Positions 34,362 to 42,640 of a DNA stretch of 64,000 bases are shown here, piece by piece. A program made the position numbers and the translations under genes. Position 1 is the first letter of the stretch. Each line of letters begins with the position of its first letter. The notes under the pieces are model-generated. The model made no database searches. It was not told where the DNA came from and worked only from the letters and a program-made list of their open reading frames with translations. Origin of the DNA: Veillonella sp. T11011-6 (GTDB taxonomy: Bacteria; Bacillota; Negativicutes; Veillonellales; Veillonellaceae); contig NZ_PPCW01000001.1 in assembly GCF_002959755.1 (NCBI RefSeq), positions 186,001 to 250,000 on the forward strand, read 5' to 3'.

Positions 34362-35168
34362 ATGTTAAATAGCAAGTTAAAAAAATTAATCATTGGTGGT
34401 TGTATGTTAGTAATGGCCGGTACTGTAATTGGCGGTTGTGGATCTTCTACACAAACAACTTCTAATAAACTCATTGTTGGTACTAATGCCACATTTGTAC
34501 CATTTGAATTTAAAGATGAAAAAACTCAAGACTACACAGGCTTTGATATTGATTTAATTCGTGCCATTGGTAAACGTATCAATAAAGATGTAGAGCTTAA
34601 GAATGTTGCTTTTGATGCTTTGATTCCAGCTTTAAATACACATGATATTGATGTAGCTGCATCTGGTATGACGATTACCAAAGCTAGAAGTGAAAAGGTA
34701 TTATTCTCTTCTCCATATTATGAAAATGCCCTTGCTGTAGTATATAAAGATGGTGCAAATATCACATCTCTTGACGATCTTAAAGGCAAGAAAATTGCTG
34801 CTCAACTAGGTACTACTGGTGCAGATTTAGCCCATAAAATCGAAGGTACTACTGTAAAAGAGTTTGACCATAGTAATGAAGCTTTGTTAGAATTACAAAA
34901 TGGTGGTGCTGATGCAACTGTTATTGATTTGCCAGTGGCTCAATATTACAGTACTAAACATCCAGATCAACATATTAAATTTATGGCATATCCAAATACA
35001 AAAGAATATTTGGGCTTAGCAATTAATAAAGATAATAAAGATTTACAAGAACAAATCAATAAAGCAATTGCAGATATGAAGGCTGATGGTGAATTTAATA
35101 CATTATATAAAAAATGGTTTAATGTAGATGCACCTGCTGATATGCCAGTAGTGGTAGAATTTAAATAA
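34362..35168 (+). CDS. polar amino-acid ABC importer binding lipoprotein
   Basis: 268 residues. A lipoprotein signal ends at lipobox VIGGC (C26), followed by a family-3 solute-binding domain: LIVGTNATFVPFEFKDE, TGFDIDLIRAIGKRI, ASGMTITKARSEKVLFSSPYY and KKIAAQLGTTGADLA. These are the standard motifs of glutamine/arginine/cystine-type binding proteins. The exact amino acid cannot be told. The permease and ATPase genes follow immediately, making a complete importer. Confidence 0.9.
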   Translation: MLNSKLKKLIIGGCMLVMAGTVIGGCGSSTQTTSNKLIVGTNATFVPFEFKDEKTQDYTGFDIDLIRAIGKRINKDVELKNVAFDALIPALNTHDIDVAASGMTITKARSEKVLFSSPYYENALAVVYKDGANITSLDDLKGKKIAAQLGTTGADLAHKIEGTTVKEFDHSNEALLELQNGGADATVIDLPVAQYYSTKHPDQHIKFMAYPNTKEYLGLAINKDNKDLQEQINKAIADMKADGEFNTLYKKWFNVDAPADMPVVVEFK

Positions 35169-35179
35169 TAGGAGAGATC

Positions 35180-35836
35180 ATGAGTTTTAATTGGGGGTTA
35201 ATTGCGGATAATTTACCGCTCTTATTACAAGGTGCACTTGTAACCGTAGAAATTACAGCTATGTCTGTTGGCTGTGGTTTCTTTATCGGTTTATTAGTAG
35301 CCTTAGCAAATTTATCTAAATTTACTGTAGTTAGATTATTAGCAAAATGTTATGTAGATATCATTCGTGGTACACCGTTATTGGTACAAATCTTCTTGAT
35401 TTATTTTGCTTTGCCAATGATTACAGGACAACGTATTGATCCATTTATTGCAGCTGTTACCGCATGTAGTATTAACTCTGGTGCATATGTGTCTGAGATC
35501 TTCCGTGCTGGTATCCAGTCTATCGATAAAGGTCAAATGGAAGCAGGTCGATCTCTTGGTTTAACTTGGGGTCAAACTATGCGTTATATCATCATGCCTC
35601 AAGCTTTCAAAGCAATTATCCCACCATTGGGTAATGAATTTATTGCTATGTTGAAAGACTCCTCATTGGTTTCTGTAATTGGTTTCGAAGAATTGACACG
35701 TCGTGGTCAATTAATCATTGCTAAAACGTATGCATCCTTTGAAATCTGGGGTACAGTTGCTGTTATTTACCTTATTATGACAGTAACAATTTCACAATTA
35801 GTTGGTTACCTTGAAAGGAAATATAGCATTAAATGA
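35180..35836 (+). CDS. polar amino-acid ABC importer permease
   Basis: 218 residues with about five membrane segments and the HisM/GlnP-type signature: [20 protein letters not shown] near the N-terminal half and [34 protein letters not shown], the EAA-like loop that contacts the ATPase. A single permease gene suggests a homodimeric channel. It overlaps the ATPase gene by four bases (ATGA). Confidence 0.92.
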   Translation: MSFNWGLIADNLPLLLQGALVTVEITAMSVGCGFFIGLLVALANLSKFTVVRLLAKCYVDIIRGTPLLVQIFLIYFALPMITGQRIDPFIAAVTACSINSGAYVSEIFRAGIQSIDKGQMEAGRSLGLTWGQTMRYIIMPQAFKAIIPPLGNEFIAMLKDSSLVSVIGFEELTRRGQLIIAKTYASFEIWGTVAVIYLIMTVTISQLVGYLERKYSIK

Positions 35837-36552
35837 TTAAATTAGAAAATGTACATAAATCCTTTGGTAAAAATGAAGTATTAAAGGGCATTGATTTACA
35901 TATAGAAAAAGGTCAAGTTGTCGTTATAATTGGTCCATCTGGTTCTGGTAAAAGTACAGTATTGCGTACTATGAACTACTTAGAAGAGCCTACATCTGGT
36001 AAGGTAATTGTAGATGGTATGGATCTTTCTGATAAGTCTAAACTCAATGAAGTTCGTGCTGAAGTAGGGATGGTATTCCAAAACTTTAATCTTTTCCCAC
36101 ATATGACTGTAATGGAAAATTTAACATTAGCTCAAACTAAGGTTCGTAAAACTTCTAGTGATGAAGCTAAGAAAATCGGACAAGCTTTACTTGATCGCGT
36201 TGGGTTAGGAGATAAAGCTAATGCATATCCTGATTCCTTATCTGGTGGTCAAAAGCAACGTGTTGCTATTGCCCGTGCCCTAGCGATGAAACCAAAAGTT
36301 ATGCTATTTGATGAACCTACATCTGCACTCGATCCAGAAATGGTTCGTGAGGTTCTAGATGTAATGAAGTCTCTCGCAGAAGAAGGGATGACGATGGTTA
36401 TTGTTACTCATGAAATGGGCTTTGCTAAAGAAGTAGCTGACCGCGTATTATTCGTTGATGGTGGATTAATCTTAGAAGATGATACTCCTGAAAAGGTATT
36501 TGATGCTCCAACAAATGAGCGAACAAAATTGTTCTTGTCGAAAATTTTATAA
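35833..36552 (+). CDS. polar amino-acid ABC importer ATPase
   Basis: 239 residues with the GlnQ/ArtP pattern: Walker [26 protein letters not shown], signature LSGGQKQR, Walker [15 protein letters not shown] and switch [10 protein letters not shown]-like segment (VIVTHEMGF). It energises the preceding permease. The ATG overlaps the permease stop, and the operon ends in a strong terminator 19 bases later. Confidence 0.93.
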   Translation: MIKLENVHKSFGKNEVLKGIDLHIEKGQVVVIIGPSGSGKSTVLRTMNYLEEPTSGKVIVDGMDLSDKSKLNEVRAEVGMVFQNFNLFPHMTVMENLTLAQTKVRKTSSDEAKKIGQALLDRVGLGDKANAYPDSLSGGQKQRVAIARALAMKPKVMLFDEPTSALDPEMVREVLDVMKSLAEEGMTMVIVTHEMGFAKEVADRVLFVDGGLILEDDTPEKVFDAPTNERTKLFLSKIL

Positions 36553-36570
36553 TAATATTTTCTAACATAA

Positions 36571-36614
36571 AAGGAAGTAAGTTCTGAAATTCAGAGTTTG
36601 CTTCCTTTTTTTTG
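36571..36614 (+). terminator. terminator of the amino-acid importer operon
   Basis: An 18-base stem starting AAGGAAG and ending CTTCCTT, with a few wobble pairs and an AT loop, is followed by eight T. Confidence 0.9.
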
Positions 36615-36990
36615 TATTTTTAAAGATAACCAAATTTGTAGATATTAAATTTCTTAATATATGAATCGATTTATATCTATTAATATATTTGATGACTTAT
36701 TTTATCCGTATCTGTTCAACCCTTGTAAATAAGCGCTTTTAGGCTTTTCTTAATCTATAAAATACGATTATTGCTATAAATATTTGTGATATATAAATAT
36801 TTAATACATATATATTTTGGAGTAATAATTTTTAATTCATATATTTTTATGATTATAAAATTATGTAATAATTTAATGTGCTGTTCGGAAATATTTATAA
36901 TATAGATAAATAAAGGTTTTAAAGTAGTTTTTAGGGGATGAATTATCAATAAGACATATTTGTATATTCATTAAAAGTGTTAATATTATT
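36615..36990. other. AT-rich gene-less stretch upstream of csp
   Basis: I see no supported gene or strong hairpin here. The sequence is very AT-rich. A 64-codon open frame on the - strand looks like chance in low-complexity sequence. Confidence 0.5.
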
Positions 36991-36992
36991 GT

Positions 36993-37021
36993 TTGATATT
37001 TTATACATGCTGTGTTATGAT
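36993..37021 (+). promoter_or_regulatory. cold-shock gene promoter
   Basis: TTGATA (36993-36998), a 17-base spacer and an extended -10 TGTTATGAT (37013-37021). Predicted start near 37028 gives a leader of about 49 bases. Confidence 0.8.
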
Positions 37022-37076
37022 ACAAGTGTAGTGCAAGACAGTAAGACAATATATATATTTTTAGGAGGATGTTACC

Positions 37077-37274
37077 ATGTTAGGTAAAGTAAAATGGTTT
37101 AGCGCAGAAAAAGGTTATGGTTTTATTGAACGTGAAGACGGTAGCGATGTATTCGTACATTACTCTGCGATCCAAGACGAAGGCTTCAAATCTTTGACAG
37201 AAGGTCAAAATGTAGAGTTTGATATCGTTGATGGTAACCGTGGCCCTCAAGCTGCTAACGTTGTAAAAGCGTAA
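37077..37274 (+). CDS. cold-shock domain protein
   Basis: 65 residues, a single cold-shock domain: [16 protein letters not shown] (RNP1) and DVFVHYSAI (RNP2). It binds single-stranded RNA/DNA and acts as an RNA chaperone; such genes may be cold-induced or constitutive. A perfect AGGAGG precedes the ATG. It is monocistronic with its own promoter and terminator. Confidence 0.95.
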   Translation: MLGKVKWFSAEKGYGFIEREDGSDVFVHYSAIQDEGFKSLTEGQNVEFDIVDGNRGPQAANVVKA

Positions 37275-37311
37275 TAACATACCAAAAAATACATAAAAGC
37301 AACATATAAAG

Positions 37312-37344
37312 AAACTCCGATATCGCATGATATTGGAGTTTTTC
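37312..37344 (+). terminator. cold-shock gene terminator
   Basis: A 13-base stem AAACTCCGATATC / GATATTGGAGTTT with one wobble pair and loop GCAT, then T. Confidence 0.88.
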
Positions 37345-37445
37345 GATTGTTACTGGAAATAATATTTATAATTCTGCAAAAAATATAAAAATTCTTTTGA
37401 AAAAAAGAGGAGTTTTATACCTTGATGTAGAAATACTAAATATAA

Positions 37446-37498
37446 CACGAGAGATAAGTAAAAAATTACTACACACTCGTATCTCGTGGATGATTTTT
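37446..37498 (+). promoter_or_regulatory. hpf leader hairpin
   Basis: CACGAGA (37446-37452) pairs with TCTCGTG (37492-37498) around a nested AGTAA / TTACT hairpin, ending 17 bases before the hpf ATG. I found no convincing standard promoter nearby, so hpf may use a stress-type or weak promoter. Confidence 0.4.
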
Positions 37499-37515
37499 AG
37501 AAAGGGTGTTGACTT

Positions 37516-38043
37516 ATGAAAGTAGCAATCAGAGGTAAAAACATTGAAGTGACAGATGCTCTAAGAGCATACATCGAAAAAAGATTGAGCAAATTAACTC
37601 GTTACTTCGATGATGAGTTAGATGCACAAGCGGTTTTATCCGTTGTTAAAGATAAATCTACTGTTGAACTTACATGCTTCGTTGATAAGATCGTTCTTCG
37701 CGGTGTAGAAACAAACGATGATATGTATGCAGCTATTGATTTAGTAATAGACAAGATCGTACGTCAAATCCATAAACATAAAACTCGTTTAGCAAAACGC
37801 TTCAAAAAACAAGAAGCTTTCCATCCTGAAGCTTTAGCAGCTCCTGTAGAAGAGGAAACTATCGAAGTTGTAAAACGGAAACACTTTGCAGTACGTCCTA
37901 TGGATGTAGAAGAAGCTATCTTACAAATGAATCTTATTGGCCATGACTTCTTTATGTTCTTCAATGCTGAAACAGAAGCAATGAACGTAGTATATCGTAG
38001 ACATGATGGATTCTATGGTTTGATTGAGCCAGAATTACAATAA
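37516..38043 (+). CDS. hpf: ribosome hibernation-promoting factor, long form
   Basis: 175 residues. The N-terminal domain (1-100; KVAIRGKNIEVTDALRAYIEKRLSKLTRYF) binds the 30S mRNA/tRNA channel; the C-terminal domain (about 120-172; VVKRKHFAVRPMDVEEAILQMNLIGHDFFMF) dimerises ribosomes into 100S particles. This is also called RaiA/YvyD. Its position downstream of comF and the structured RNA at 33906 supports the raiA-motif assignment, although an ABC importer and csp lie between. secA follows, as in many Firmicutes. Confidence 0.95.
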   Translation: MKVAIRGKNIEVTDALRAYIEKRLSKLTRYFDDELDAQAVLSVVKDKSTVELTCFVDKIVLRGVETNDDMYAAIDLVIDKIVRQIHKHKTRLAKRFKKQEAFHPEALAAPVEEETIEVVKRKHFAVRPMDVEEAILQMNLIGHDFFMFFNAETEAMNVVYRRHDGFYGLIEPELQ

Positions 38044-38045
38044 CC

Positions 38046-38105
38046 TATAATATCGGCTGACAATAATCCTAACTCCTTTCTACTTTTTAAATCAGCCGAT
38101 TATTA
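38046..38105 (+). other. hairpin with pyrimidine-rich loop in the hpf 3' region
   Basis: ATCGGCTGA (38052-38060) pairs perfectly with TCAGCCGAT (38092-38100), extended by A/T pairs. The 31-base loop contains ACTCCTTTC, complementary to Shine-Dalgarno sequences. It has no T-run of its own. Confidence 0.5.
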
Positions 38106-38109
38106 TATC

Positions 38110-38146
38110 AAGGTGGATGACCATTTTGAGTCATCCACCTTTTTTA
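38110..38146 (+). terminator. hpf terminator 1
   Basis: The perfect 11-base stem AAGGTGGATGA / TCATCCACCTT with a ten-base loop is followed by T. Confidence 0.92.
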
Positions 38147-38171
38147 TAAAATGCTATAAATAATCGTGAAA

Positions 38172-38204
38172 TGCCTTGAATTCTTTGACTATTCAAGGCA
38201 TTTT
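38172..38204 (+). terminator. hpf terminator 2, overlapping the secA promoter
   Basis: The perfect ten-base stem TGCCTTGAAT / ATTCAAGGCA with a nine-base loop is followed by TTTT. The loop contains the -35 box of the secA promoter. Confidence 0.8.
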
Positions 38205-38213
38205 CGTTATAAT
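38185..38213 (+). promoter_or_regulatory. secA promoter
   Basis: TTGACT (38185-38190), a 17-base spacer and TATAAT (38208-38213). The -35 lies in the loop of the preceding terminator hairpin. Confidence 0.82.
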
Positions 38214-38259
38214 AAATTAGATAAAATAATGTAAGATGTCCTATAGAGGAGTGATTTGT

Positions 38260-40695
38260 TTGTTAAGCTTTTTACAAAGGCTATTAGGCAATAATAACGC
38301 AAAAGAAATTAAAAAAATGCGTGCTATTGCTGATCATATTAATGAAATTGAACCGAATTATGTTAAATTAAGTGATGCTAACTTAGTAGCAAAAACCGAT
38401 GAGTTTAAACGTCGTTTGCAAAAAGGGGAAACGTTAGACGACATTTTGCCAGAAGCATTTGCTGTAGTTCGCGAAGCATCTAAACGCGTGTTAGGCATGC
38501 GTCATTTTGATGTACAGTTGATTGGTGGTATTTGCCTTCATAGAGGTAATATTGCAGAAATGCGTACTGGTGAAGGTAAAACATTAGTTGCTACATTACC
38601 AGTTTATCTAAATGCTTTGACAGGCAATGGGGTGCATGTTGTTACAGTAAATGATTATTTGGCGACTCGCGATAGCGAACAAATGGGGCGTTTATATAAC
38701 TTCTTAGGGCTTTCTACAGGTCTTATTGTAGCTAATCTCGATTTTAACCAACGTAAAGAAGCATATGCATGCGACATTACATATGGTACAAATAATGAGT
38801 TTGGTTTTGACTATTTGCGCGATAACATGGTATCTGATGTATCACAAATGGTACAACGTCCATTGAATTATGCAATTGTCGATGAAGTTGACTCCATCCT
38901 TATCGATGAAGCGAGAACTCCATTAATTATTTCTGGTCCTGGTCAACGTTCCACAGATAATTATTATAAGTTAGCTAAAATTGTTCCTCATCTTGTGAAA
39001 GATGAAGATTATACAATTGATGAAAAACAAAAAACTATTGCACCTACAGATTCTGGTATTGCTAAAGTAGAAAAAATGCTTGGTGTTGAAAACTTGTATG
39101 ATTCAGAAAATATTGAGTTAAATCATCTACTTGGTGCATCTCTTCGTGCATATGCTATGATGCATCGCGATACTGACTATGTAGTTAAAGATGGTGAAGT
39201 TGTTATCGTCGATGAATTCACAGGTCGTTTGATGTTTGGTCGTCGTTATTCCGATGGTTTACACCAAGCAATCGAAGCTAAAGAAGGCTTGAAGGTTGAA
39301 CGTGAAAGCCAAACATTAGCTTCTGTTACATTCCAAAACTATTTCCGTATGTATAAAAAGCTTGCTGGTATGACTGGTACAGCTAAGACAGAGGAAAAAG
39401 AGTTTATCGATATTTACGGTTTGGAAGTATTACCTATTCCTCCAAACAAACCATTGGCTCGTATAGATTTGCCTGATCAAATCTTTAAAACAAAGGCAGC
39501 TAAATATCGTGCCGTAGTACGTAATGCTGTAGAACGCCATCAAACTGGTCAACCAATTTTGATCGGTACTACATCTATTACTCAATCTGAAGAACTTTCA
39601 GATATGTTATTACGTTCAGGGGTACCACATAAAGTATTGAATGCTAAACATCATGAAAAAGAAGCGGAAATTGTTGCAGATGCTGGTCAAATGGGTATGG
39701 TGACAATCGCTACAAACATGGCTGGTCGTGGTACTGATATCACACTTGGTGAAGGTGTCCCTGAATTAGGCGGTTTGGCTATCTTAGGTACTGAACGTCA
39801 TGAAAGTCGCCGTATCGATAATCAGTTGCGTGGTCGTGCTGGTCGTCAAGGTGACCCAGGCTCCTCTCAATTCTTCTTATCCTTAGAAGATGATTTAATG
39901 CGTATCTTTGGCGCTGATAATATTACAGGTATCATGGATAAATTAGGCATGGAAGAGGATGAGCCTATTGAGCATTCTTTGATTACTAAATCTATTGAAC
40001 GTGCTCAAAAGAAAGTAGAAGATCATAACTATAATATTCGTAAATATGTCCTTGAGTATGATGATGTTATGAATCAACAACGTGAAGTATTATACGAACA
40101 ACGTCGTCGTATTTTACGTAACGAATCCTTACGTGACACAATCAATGAAATGATTGATAAACTTGTTACTGAATCTGTAGATGCTTATGCAGATGAAAAA
40201 TTATACCCAGAAGAATGGGATTATGAAGGTCTTTATAAGCATTTAAGTCAATATTTCTTAACAGAAGAGATTATGTCCTCTCAAGATATGGAAGAGTATA
40301 GCCGTCAAGAATTGTTAGAACGTTTACTTGAAATTGCTCATGCTGAGTATCAAGATCGCGTTGATATGCTTGGTGATGCTATGTTTGGCCAACTTGAAAA
40401 GGCTATTATGTTGCGCGTTGTTGATAACAAATGGATGGAACATTTGGATAATATGGATATGTTGCGTGAAGGTATTGGCCTTCGTGCTTATGGCCAAAAA
40501 AATCCATTGGTGGAATATAAATTTGAAGCCTTTGATATGTTCCAAAACATGATTGCTGCAATTCAAGATGAAACAATCATGGCGTTATACAAAATTCGTG
40601 CACAATTGATTCAAGAGATTGAAGAACCAGTTGACCACTTAGAAGGTGCACAACCCCATCATGAAGATGTGTTGGAGCCACAAAACATAGATTAA
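38260..40695 (+). CDS. secA: preprotein translocase ATPase SecA (TTG start)
   Basis: 811 residues. The start is TTG at 38260, eight bases after AGAGGAG, giving [19 protein letters not shown]; the ATG at 38236 lacks a ribosome site. DEAD motor motifs are MRTGEGKT (Walker A), [20 protein letters not shown] (Walker B) and [10 protein letters not shown]. SecA drives unfolded proteins through SecYEG. The C-terminus ends [10 protein letters not shown] and lacks the usual cysteine-containing zinc-binding tail, so binding to SecB or ribosomes by that element is not expected. Confidence 0.96.
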   Translation: MLSFLQRLLGNNNAKEIKKMRAIADHINEIEPNYVKLSDANLVAKTDEFKRRLQKGETLDDILPEAFAVVREASKRVLGMRHFDVQLIGGICLHRGNIAEMRTGEGKTLVATLPVYLNALTGNGVHVVTVNDYLATRDSEQMGRLYNFLGLSTGLIVANLDFNQRKEAYACDITYGTNNEFGFDYLRDNMVSDVSQMVQRPLNYAIVDEVDSILIDEARTPLIISGPGQRSTDNYYKLAKIVPHLVKDEDYTIDEKQKTIAPTDSGIAKVEKMLGVENLYDSENIELNHLLGASLRAYAMMHRDTDYVVKDGEVVIVDEFTGRLMFGRRYSDGLHQAIEAKEGLKVERESQTLASVTFQNYFRMYKKLAGMTGTAKTEEKEFIDIYGLEVLPIPPNKPLARIDLPDQIFKTKAAKYRAVVRNAVERHQTGQPILIGTTSITQSEELSDMLLRSGVPHKVLNAKHHEKEAEIVADAGQMGMVTIATNMAGRGTDITLGEGVPELGGLAILGTERHESRRIDNQLRGRAGRQGDPGSSQFFLSLEDDLMRIFGADNITGIMDKLGMEEDEPIEHSLITKSIERAQKKVEDHNYNIRKYVLEYDDVMNQQREVLYEQRRRILRNESLRDTINEMIDKLVTESVDAYADEKLYPEEWDYEGLYKHLSQYFLTEEIMSSQDMEEYSRQELLERLLEIAHAEYQDRVDMLGDAMFGQLEKAIMLRVVDNKWMEHLDNMDMLREGIGLRAYGQKNPLVEYKFEAFDMFQNMIAAIQDETIMALYKIRAQLIQEIEEPVDHLEGAQPHHEDVLEPQNID

Positions 40696-40703
40696 GATTT
40701 GTG

Positions 40704-40752
40704 AATGGCACGTTGCTCAATGGGATTTCCTTCTGGGCAACGGCCATTTTTC
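40704..40752 (+). terminator. secA terminator
   Basis: ATGGC-A-CGTTGCTC pairs with GGGCAACG-GCCAT (one bulged base) around a 16-base loop and ends in T. Confidence 0.8.
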
Positions 40753-40816
40753 TATTTTATTAAGGTGATAATTTATCGATGTAATAAGCTAATAAGTAAA
40801 AGGTGGTGAACATAAA

Positions 40817-41924
40817 TTGTTAGAAGATTTAAAACCGATTATTTCTAATCTTGAAGAACGTATTTATGGAATGAGGGATTCACTTTAACATCGCTCAGAA
40901 AGAGGATCGAATCTTTACACTAGATGTACAAATGAGCGACCCTACATTTTGGGACGATCCTGATAAGGCTCGTGAGATTTCTCAAGAGGCTACACAATTA
41001 AAGAATGCTGTAGAAAGCTATAAACAACTTGTTAGTGACATCGAAGATGCTAATGTAATGCTAGAGATGGCTATAGAGGAAGATGATCGTTCTCTAGAAG
41101 GAGAGATTAAGGATTATGTTCAACAAATAGAAGAAACTGTAGAAAAACAAGAGGTTCTTTTATTGCTTAGTGGTGAGTATGATGCTAATAATGCAATCTT
41201 AACATTTCATGCTGGTGCAGGTGGTACAGAAGCACAAGATTGGTGTTCTATGCTCATTCGCATGTACTTACGCTGGGCTGAAAAAGCAGGATTTTCTATT
41301 GAATTGATGGACGAACAGCCCGGTGATGAGGCGGGTACTAAATCTGCTACATTTTTAATTAAAGGTGAAAATGCTTTTGGATATTTGAAATCTGAAAAAG
41401 GCGTACACCGTCTTGTTCGTATCTCACCATTTGATGCTGCGGCACGTCGTCATACATCCTTTGCTGCTGTTGATGTAATGCCAGAAATTGATGATACAGT
41501 AGAAATTAATATAGACATGAAGGATGTACAGGTAGATACATATCGAGCTAGTGGTGCTGGTGGTCAGCATATTAATAAAACAGATTCGGCTGTACGTATG
41601 ACACATAGACCAACTGGTATTGTAGTTCAATGTCAATCACAGCGTTCCCAAATGCAAAATAGGGAACAAGCATTACGTTTATTACGAGCAAAATTATTTG
41701 AATTAGAATTAGAAAAACAAGCAGAACTTAAAGAGCAAATAGGTGGTACATACCAAGCTATTGAATGGGGCAGTCAAATTCGCTCCTACGTATTCCACCC
41801 ATATAATCTCGTTAAGGATCATCGTACAGGGGTTGAAACAGGGAATGTACAATCCGTTATGGATGGTAATTTAGATCAATTTATGGAAGGCTTCTTGAAA
41901 AAAGAAGCAAATTTAACAGTTTAG
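40817..41924 (+). CDS. prfB: peptide chain release factor 2 with programmed +1 frameshift at UAA
   Basis: About 368 residues after frameshifting. Translation starts at TTG 40817 (AGGTGG upstream) and reads 23 codons to CTT (40883-40885) and an in-frame TAA (40886-40888). A +1 slip continues as NIAQKEDRIFTLDVQMSDPTFWDDP in the frame of the main ORF. Upstream AGGGAT TCA CTT matches the position of the internal Shine-Dalgarno in the canonical AGGGGG NNN CTT TGA C signal. The GGQ motif (SGAGGQHINKTDSAVR) and SPF tripeptide (ISPFD) are intact, so it is RF2. Canonical signals use UGA, which RF2 itself reads; here it is UAA. Confidence 0.9.
40871..40889 (+). promoter_or_regulatory. prfB recoding site
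   Basis: ATG AGG GAT TCA CTT TAA C: an internal Shine-Dalgarno-like AGGG, then the slippery CTT T and an in-frame stop (TAA, 40886-40888). Frame arithmetic confirms that a +1 shift joins the upstream reading frame to the main ORF. Confidence 0.85.
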
Positions 41925-41932
41925 GAGTTCTT

Positions 41933-42628
41933 ATGAAAAAGTTTTTACTATTCCTACTAGTGCTGATTATTGCCTTGGCAGCAGCAACACAATTTTTATT
42001 ACCTTCTTATATTAGTTCTCGTATTGAAAAACAATTAAATGATTCCCTAAAACCATCTGCTCAAACTGTAAATGTTGAGTCTCAACCAGGATTCAAATTA
42101 CTTTATGGTGAAGCTGATCATGTGTACGGTTCTTTAGATGATGTAAAACTTGGTAAATTAAATTTTGCAAACTTCAAATATGATGCAACACAAATTCTAG
42201 TTAATCCAATTTCATTATTGGCTAGCCAAGAAATAGATGTTGTTAGAGTTGGAAACTCAAGTATTGACGGTATAGTTACTAATGAAGATTTAGCAACATT
42301 TTTAAGCACTCAAGCTGGCAGTGAAATTCAAGATGTACAAGTAAATATTAGTAAAGATAACATTAGTTTAACTGGCAAGATGAATGTAGGTATGGTATTT
42401 AAAGGCGCTGTTAAATTAGATGGTAATTTAGAATTAAAGGATAATACTTTATTATTTGCACCTAAGAAATTCACCATTAATGGTGCTACTATCCCAGGTT
42501 TAACATCTAATGTACTAGAAGCTACTGAAATCTATAACTTCAATAACTTCCCTATTCCTGTAAAAGCAGAAAGCTTAACTATCGATAATGGTGAAATTCA
42601 CATTAAAGTTAAACCAGTGCTCAACTAG
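41933..42628 (+). CDS. DUF2993 (LmeA-like) envelope protein
   Basis: 231 residues. An N-terminal membrane anchor/signal (KKFLLFLLVLIIALAAATQFLLP) is followed by the DUF2993 pattern: YISSRIEKQLNDSL, GKLNFANFKYDATQILVNPISLL and repeated short beta strands. DUF2993/LmeA proteins are periplasmic lipid-associated proteins in other bacteria; the role here is not known. The start is eight bases after prfB, and the next gene is 12 bases downstream. Confidence 0.78.
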   Translation: MKKFLLFLLVLIIALAAATQFLLPSYISSRIEKQLNDSLKPSAQTVNVESQPGFKLLYGEADHVYGSLDDVKLGKLNFANFKYDATQILVNPISLLASQEIDVVRVGNSSIDGIVTNEDLATFLSTQAGSEIQDVQVNISKDNISLTGKMNVGMVFKGAVKLDGNLELKDNTLLFAPKKFTINGATIPGLTSNVLEATEIYNFNNFPIPVKAESLTIDNGEIHIKVKPVLN

Positions 42629-42640
42629 AAAGGATTTGTC

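Noticed and set aside
36755-36949. 64-codon open frame on the - strand
   Set aside because: AT-rich low-complexity sequence, Ile/Tyr/Asn-biased product and no ribosome-binding site.
40817-40888. prfB as a pseudogene with a premature stop
   Set aside because: The stop lies exactly at the known recoding site with slippery codon and upstream AGGG, and the rest of the gene is intact.
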